A stretch of 7,160 nucleotides of DNA from Lachnospiraceae bacterium UBA4316 (GTDB taxonomy: Bacteria > Bacillota > Clostridia > Lachnospirales > Lachnospiraceae). This document shows positions 4,724 through 7,160 of this stretch, in pieces; the stretch's first letter is position 1, and the number at the start of each line of letters is the position of its first letter. The stretch lies in NCBI GenBank assembly GCA_002394535.1, contig DGUG01000035.1, forward strand, positions 865-8,024, written 5' to 3'. The notes under the pieces are model-generated. The model was not told the origin of the DNA. It did not search any database and was given only the letters and a program-made list of their open reading frames with translations. The translations under genes and the position numbers were made by a program.

Positions 4724-6253
4724 ATGACTACATCTTCAATGATCTGGATCATGATCGCAATAGCGGTTTATCTGCTGCTGATGATCTTTATCGGAGCAAT
4801 GTTTATGAGAAAGAACAACAATTCTGAGGACTACTTCCTTGGAGGACGTTCTCTTAACGGATTTGTTGCGGCTCTTTCCGCAGGAGCATCCGATATGAGC
4901 GGATGGATGCTGATGGGACTTCCCGGAAGCATTTATGCAATGGGAACGGGGCAGGTATGGATCGGAATCGGACTTACACTTGGGACAATAGCCAACTGGC
5001 TGTTTATAGCGGGACCGCTTCGTAAATATACGATTCATGCAAATAATTCCCTTACTCTGCCGGAATTTTTCGTTAATCGCTACAGGGATGATAAGAAGAT
5101 ATTACTCGGTGTTTCATCTGCTGTAATAGTTCTTTTCTTCGTAGTGTATACAGCTTCGGCATTTGCATCGGGAGGAAAGCTTTTTAATTCGGTATTCGGA
5201 GTTGATTACCATCTGGCACTTATAATTGTTGCTGTGGTTATTCTCATATATACGTTTATGGGCGGATTTCTTGCGGTTTGTACTACCGACTTTCTCCAGG
5301 GTCTGCTCATGCTTGTTGCGGTACTTGCTGTTCCGCTTATAGCGTTTGTAATCATGGGGCCGTCAAACTTTGGAGCAAATCTTGCTTCTACCGGAGTTGA
5401 TTCGGCGACTTTTCTTAATCCGATAATGGAGAATGGAACTAATATTTCTGCGGTTTCGATCATCTCATCCCTTGCATGGGGACTCGGATACTTCGGAATG
5501 CCGCATATTCTTGTCAGATTCATGGCGATCAAGGACAAACAGGAGCTCAAGAAGTCCAAATCCATCGCAATTATATGGGTAGTACTCGGCCTTGGGTTCG
5601 CCTGCTTTATCGGTGTGCTTGGAAGGGCATACCTTGCAGCAAGTGAAGGAGTACTTGAGGATTCCGAGAAAGTTTTCATTGAGATGATCAAGAAGGTATT
5701 TACTCAGGATATGAACGTGGCACTTCTGGCCGGACTGTTCATTGCGGCTATCCTTGCAGCTATAATGTCAACAGCCGACTCACAGCTTCTTGTTGCTTCA
5801 TCCGCTGTTTCCGAGGATATTTACAAAGGTATAGTAAGGAAGGATGCTGACGAAACAAAAGTACTGAATGTCGGACGTCTTGCTACGATTGTTGTTGCTG
5901 TCATCGCGCTTGTCATTGCATGGAATCCGAACAGTTCCGTAATGAAGCTTGTATCGGATGCATGGGCAGGATTCGGAGCAGCCTTCGGACCTCTGGTATT
6001 GTGTTCACTCTTCTGGAGAAGAACAAACTTTTACGGAGCATTTGCCGGTATAATTACAGGAGCACTTACCATTATAATCTGGGATTACATTCCTCTTATT
6101 GCTGGTGAGACAATAGGAACGGTCACGGGCCTTTATTCTCTGGCTCCGGGATTTTTCGTAAGTCTGATTGCAATAGTGATAGCGTCGCTTTGTACTAAGG
6201 CACCGTCCGATGAGATCACGAAGGAATTTGATGAGGTTAAGGCAGAGGGTTAA
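4724..6253 (+). CDS. putP: Sodium/proline symporter, PutP type (SSS family)
   Basis: A 509-residue inner-membrane transporter, near the 502 of E. coli PutP, expected to have 13 transmembrane helices and to import L-proline with Na+. It is complete. Family landmarks: EDYFLGGRSL (35-44), then SAGASDMSGWMLMGLPG, whose Asp57 and Ser59 correspond to the Na+/proline residues Asp55 and Ser57 of E. coli PutP. Further on are YTFMGGFLAVCTTDFLQG and the helix AAILAAIMSTADSQLLVASSAVSEDIY, where Ser349 and Thr350 align with the second sodium-ligand pair. The GMPHILVRFMAIKD block is also typical of PutP. ATG 4724 follows AGGAGG (4711-4716) by 7 bases. It has its own structured leader, and a strong hairpin follows the stop, so it is probably a separate unit or the last gene of a longer one. 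No proline dehydrogenase gene is adjacent, so the role is likely uptake for nutrition or osmoprotection; related solutes cannot be excluded. Confidence 0.93.
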   Translation: MTTSSMIWIMIAIAVYLLLMIFIGAMFMRKNNNSEDYFLGGRSLNGFVAALSAGASDMSGWMLMGLPGSIYAMGTGQVWIGIGLTLGTIANWLFIAGPLRKYTIHANNSLTLPEFFVNRYRDDKKILLGVSSAVIVLFFVVYTASAFASGGKLFNSVFGVDYHLALIIVAVVILIYTFMGGFLAVCTTDFLQGLLMLVAVLAVPLIAFVIMGPSNFGANLASTGVDSATFLNPIMENGTNISAVSIISSLAWGLGYFGMPHILVRFMAIKDKQELKKSKSIAIIWVVLGLGFACFIGVLGRAYLAASEGVLEDSEKVFIEMIKKVFTQDMNVALLAGLFIAAILAAIMSTADSQLLVASSAVSEDIYKGIVRKDADETKVLNVGRLATIVVAVIALVIAWNPNSSVMKLVSDAWAGFGAAFGPLVLCSLFWRRTNFYGAFAGIITGALTIIIWDYIPLIAGETIGTVTGLYSLAPGFFVSLIAIVIASLCTKAPSDEITKEFDEVKAEG

Positions 6254-6280
6254 TCGTAGCCGGTTAAGTTTTGAAAATAT

Positions 6281-6308
6281 AAATGCAGCGGAATGTTCCG
6301 CTGCATTT
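6281..6308. terminator. Bidirectional intrinsic terminator between convergent genes
   Basis: A perfect 13-base inverted repeat, AAATGCAGCGGAA (6281-6293) and TTCCGCTGCATTT (6296-6308), has a GC-rich core; sterically about 12 pairs with a 4-base loop would form. On the + strand it is followed by TTTTC, and on the - strand by an A/T-rich tract (TTTATATTTTC). It lies 27 bases after the putP stop and 31 bases beyond the stop of the opposing permease gene, so it can end both transcripts. Confidence 0.85.
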
Positions 6309-6339
6309 TCTTACCTTATAATATAATTTGTCTCATATA

Positions 6340-7155
6340 TCAGTCGAGGTTAACCTTATTCCTGTTGATGATAAGACATACCGCATAATATATAGCACTT
6401 TCAACTATTGTAAAGATCAGTAATATGATAAGCATCCGCAGGTAGATTCCGCCGAAGGAGGCATCGATGTCTGCTCCGGTGCTTGTCATCATTCCCCAGA
6501 ATCCCGATGCAAAGAAGGACACCTGTGAAAATACCTGATTAACGATATAGATACCGATGATACAAAGCACTGTACCAAGTATCTTGTGACTGTGCCAAAG
6601 CTGTCCGACGCTCACACAGAAATACACGCTCAGAGCTGAGGCGGCAGGCGTTATCAGAAACGTAAGCACTATGACAACTATAAATCCGGGACTGTTTGCT
6701 CCAAACACAGAAGAAAACTCTCTTAAGAATTCACGAAGCTCATTGCCTGAAACATCAAATGCGGTGATAAAACCTGATCCGGCTATCAGTATAGATATGA
6801 CCGTACTGACATAGGACAGAAACAACCACACAGCTCCGGTAATGACTTTCGAATGGACGATCATATCCGTTTTGACAGGCAGAGTGAACGTAAGATATCC
6901 TTCGGCTGTATAAAGGTTCCTGTAATATCTCATGACAATGAGTATTATAGTAACAACATTGGCAGCAATAATACCTATGTAGAATACACCTATAAATGAG
7001 AGCATGAAAATACCGATGCCCATTGAGCCCTCTACATGAGGGATTAACTGTATCAGTAATCCTGTCATTATTCCAAGCGCGATCACCAGCACGTCTAATG
7101 CGGCGGGTAATTTCCAAGTAGCAATAAAATCATGCTTAACAAGTTTTCCTAACAT
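6340..7155 (-). CDS. ABC-2-like transporter permease subunit
   Basis: A 271-residue integral membrane protein read leftward. It starts MLGKLVKHDF, a short amphipathic lead-in typical of ABC-2-type permeases, and has about six hydrophobic segments near residues 18-38, 46-75, 103-128, 153-178, 190-207 and 238-262. The cytoplasmic motif YRNLYTAEGYLTFTLPVK (78-95) is a recurrent signature of a Clostridia permease group that pairs with separate ATP-binding subunits. Such systems export or give resistance to peptides and other compounds, but the substrate is unknown. The protein has no nucleotide-binding domain of its own; a partner ATPase gene would be expected upstream, past the right edge. The start ATG is at 7155-7153, five bases from the window end, so its ribosome site cannot be seen and a longer start cannot be strictly excluded. 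The gene converges on putP across a shared terminator. Confidence 0.75.
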   Translation of the reverse strand: MLGKLVKHDFIATWKLPAALDVLVIALGIMTGLLIQLIPHVEGSMGIGIFMLSFIGVFYIGIIAANVVTIILIVMRYYRNLYTAEGYLTFTLPVKTDMIVHSKVITGAVWLFLSYVSTVISILIAGSGFITAFDVSGNELREFLREFSSVFGANSPGFIVVIVLTFLITPAASALSVYFCVSVGQLWHSHKILGTVLCIIGIYIVNQVFSQVSFFASGFWGMMTSTGADIDASFGGIYLRMLIILLIFTIVESAIYYAVCLIINRNKVNLD

Positions 7156-7160
7156 TTGAA

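Noticed and set aside
4072..4752. Long antisense frames opposite the methyltransferase and the putP leader.
   Set aside because: They lack recognisable motifs and ribosome sites and mirror the codon pattern of the sense genes.

Overview
The window looks like an ordinary chromosomal stretch from a low-to-moderate GC, Gram-positive anaerobe of the Clostridia, most plausibly a Lachnospiraceae/Butyrivibrio-type bacterium. This is inferred from strong GGAGG ribosome sites, tightly overlapping genes, protein families (DUF4190, DUF2752, a PutP-type symporter, an ABC-2-like permease with the YRNL-x-T-x-EGY signature) and protein style. No marker gene fixes the species. No tRNA, rRNA, CRISPR array, transposase or phage gene is visible.

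Layout. (1) Positions 1-2754, + strand: the 3' part of a hybrid sensor histidine kinase (ATPase plus receiver domain), then a CPBP-family membrane protease and a RimK-like ATP-grasp ligase. The three overlap end to start and almost certainly share a transcript. (2) Positions 2825-4564, + strand: a small DUF4190 membrane protein, a DUF2752 membrane protein and a class I SAM-dependent methyltransferase, again overlapping or within a few bases of one another. (3) Positions 4565-4723: a short, highly structured leader with a possible promoter, a 35-codon ORF carrying a good Shine-Dalgarno, a 21-base imperfect direct repeat and several competing stems. (4) Positions 4724-6253: a full-length PutP-type sodium/proline symporter. 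(5) Positions 6281-6308: a strong hairpin between convergent genes, probably a two-way terminator. (6) Positions 6340-7155, - strand: an ABC-2-like permease whose start lies at the right edge. A partner ATPase, if present, would lie beyond that edge.

How the parts may work together. The first cluster couples a sensor/relay protein with a membrane protease and an amino-acid ligase that may glutamylate or otherwise extend a target. The targets are unknown. The second cluster is two small membrane proteins of unknown function plus an RNA or protein methyltransferase of the RlmI-like group; no joint pathway is evident.

The most interesting non-genic signal is the putP leader. One central segment (4658-4666) can pair with either of two flanking repeat copies, and the adjoining CCTCC can also pair with the putP ribosome site. 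The 35-codon ORF runs through all of these and stops 6 bases before the AGGAGG of putP. This could be translational control of putP or a dispersed palindromic repeat that happens to be open; the sequence alone does not decide.
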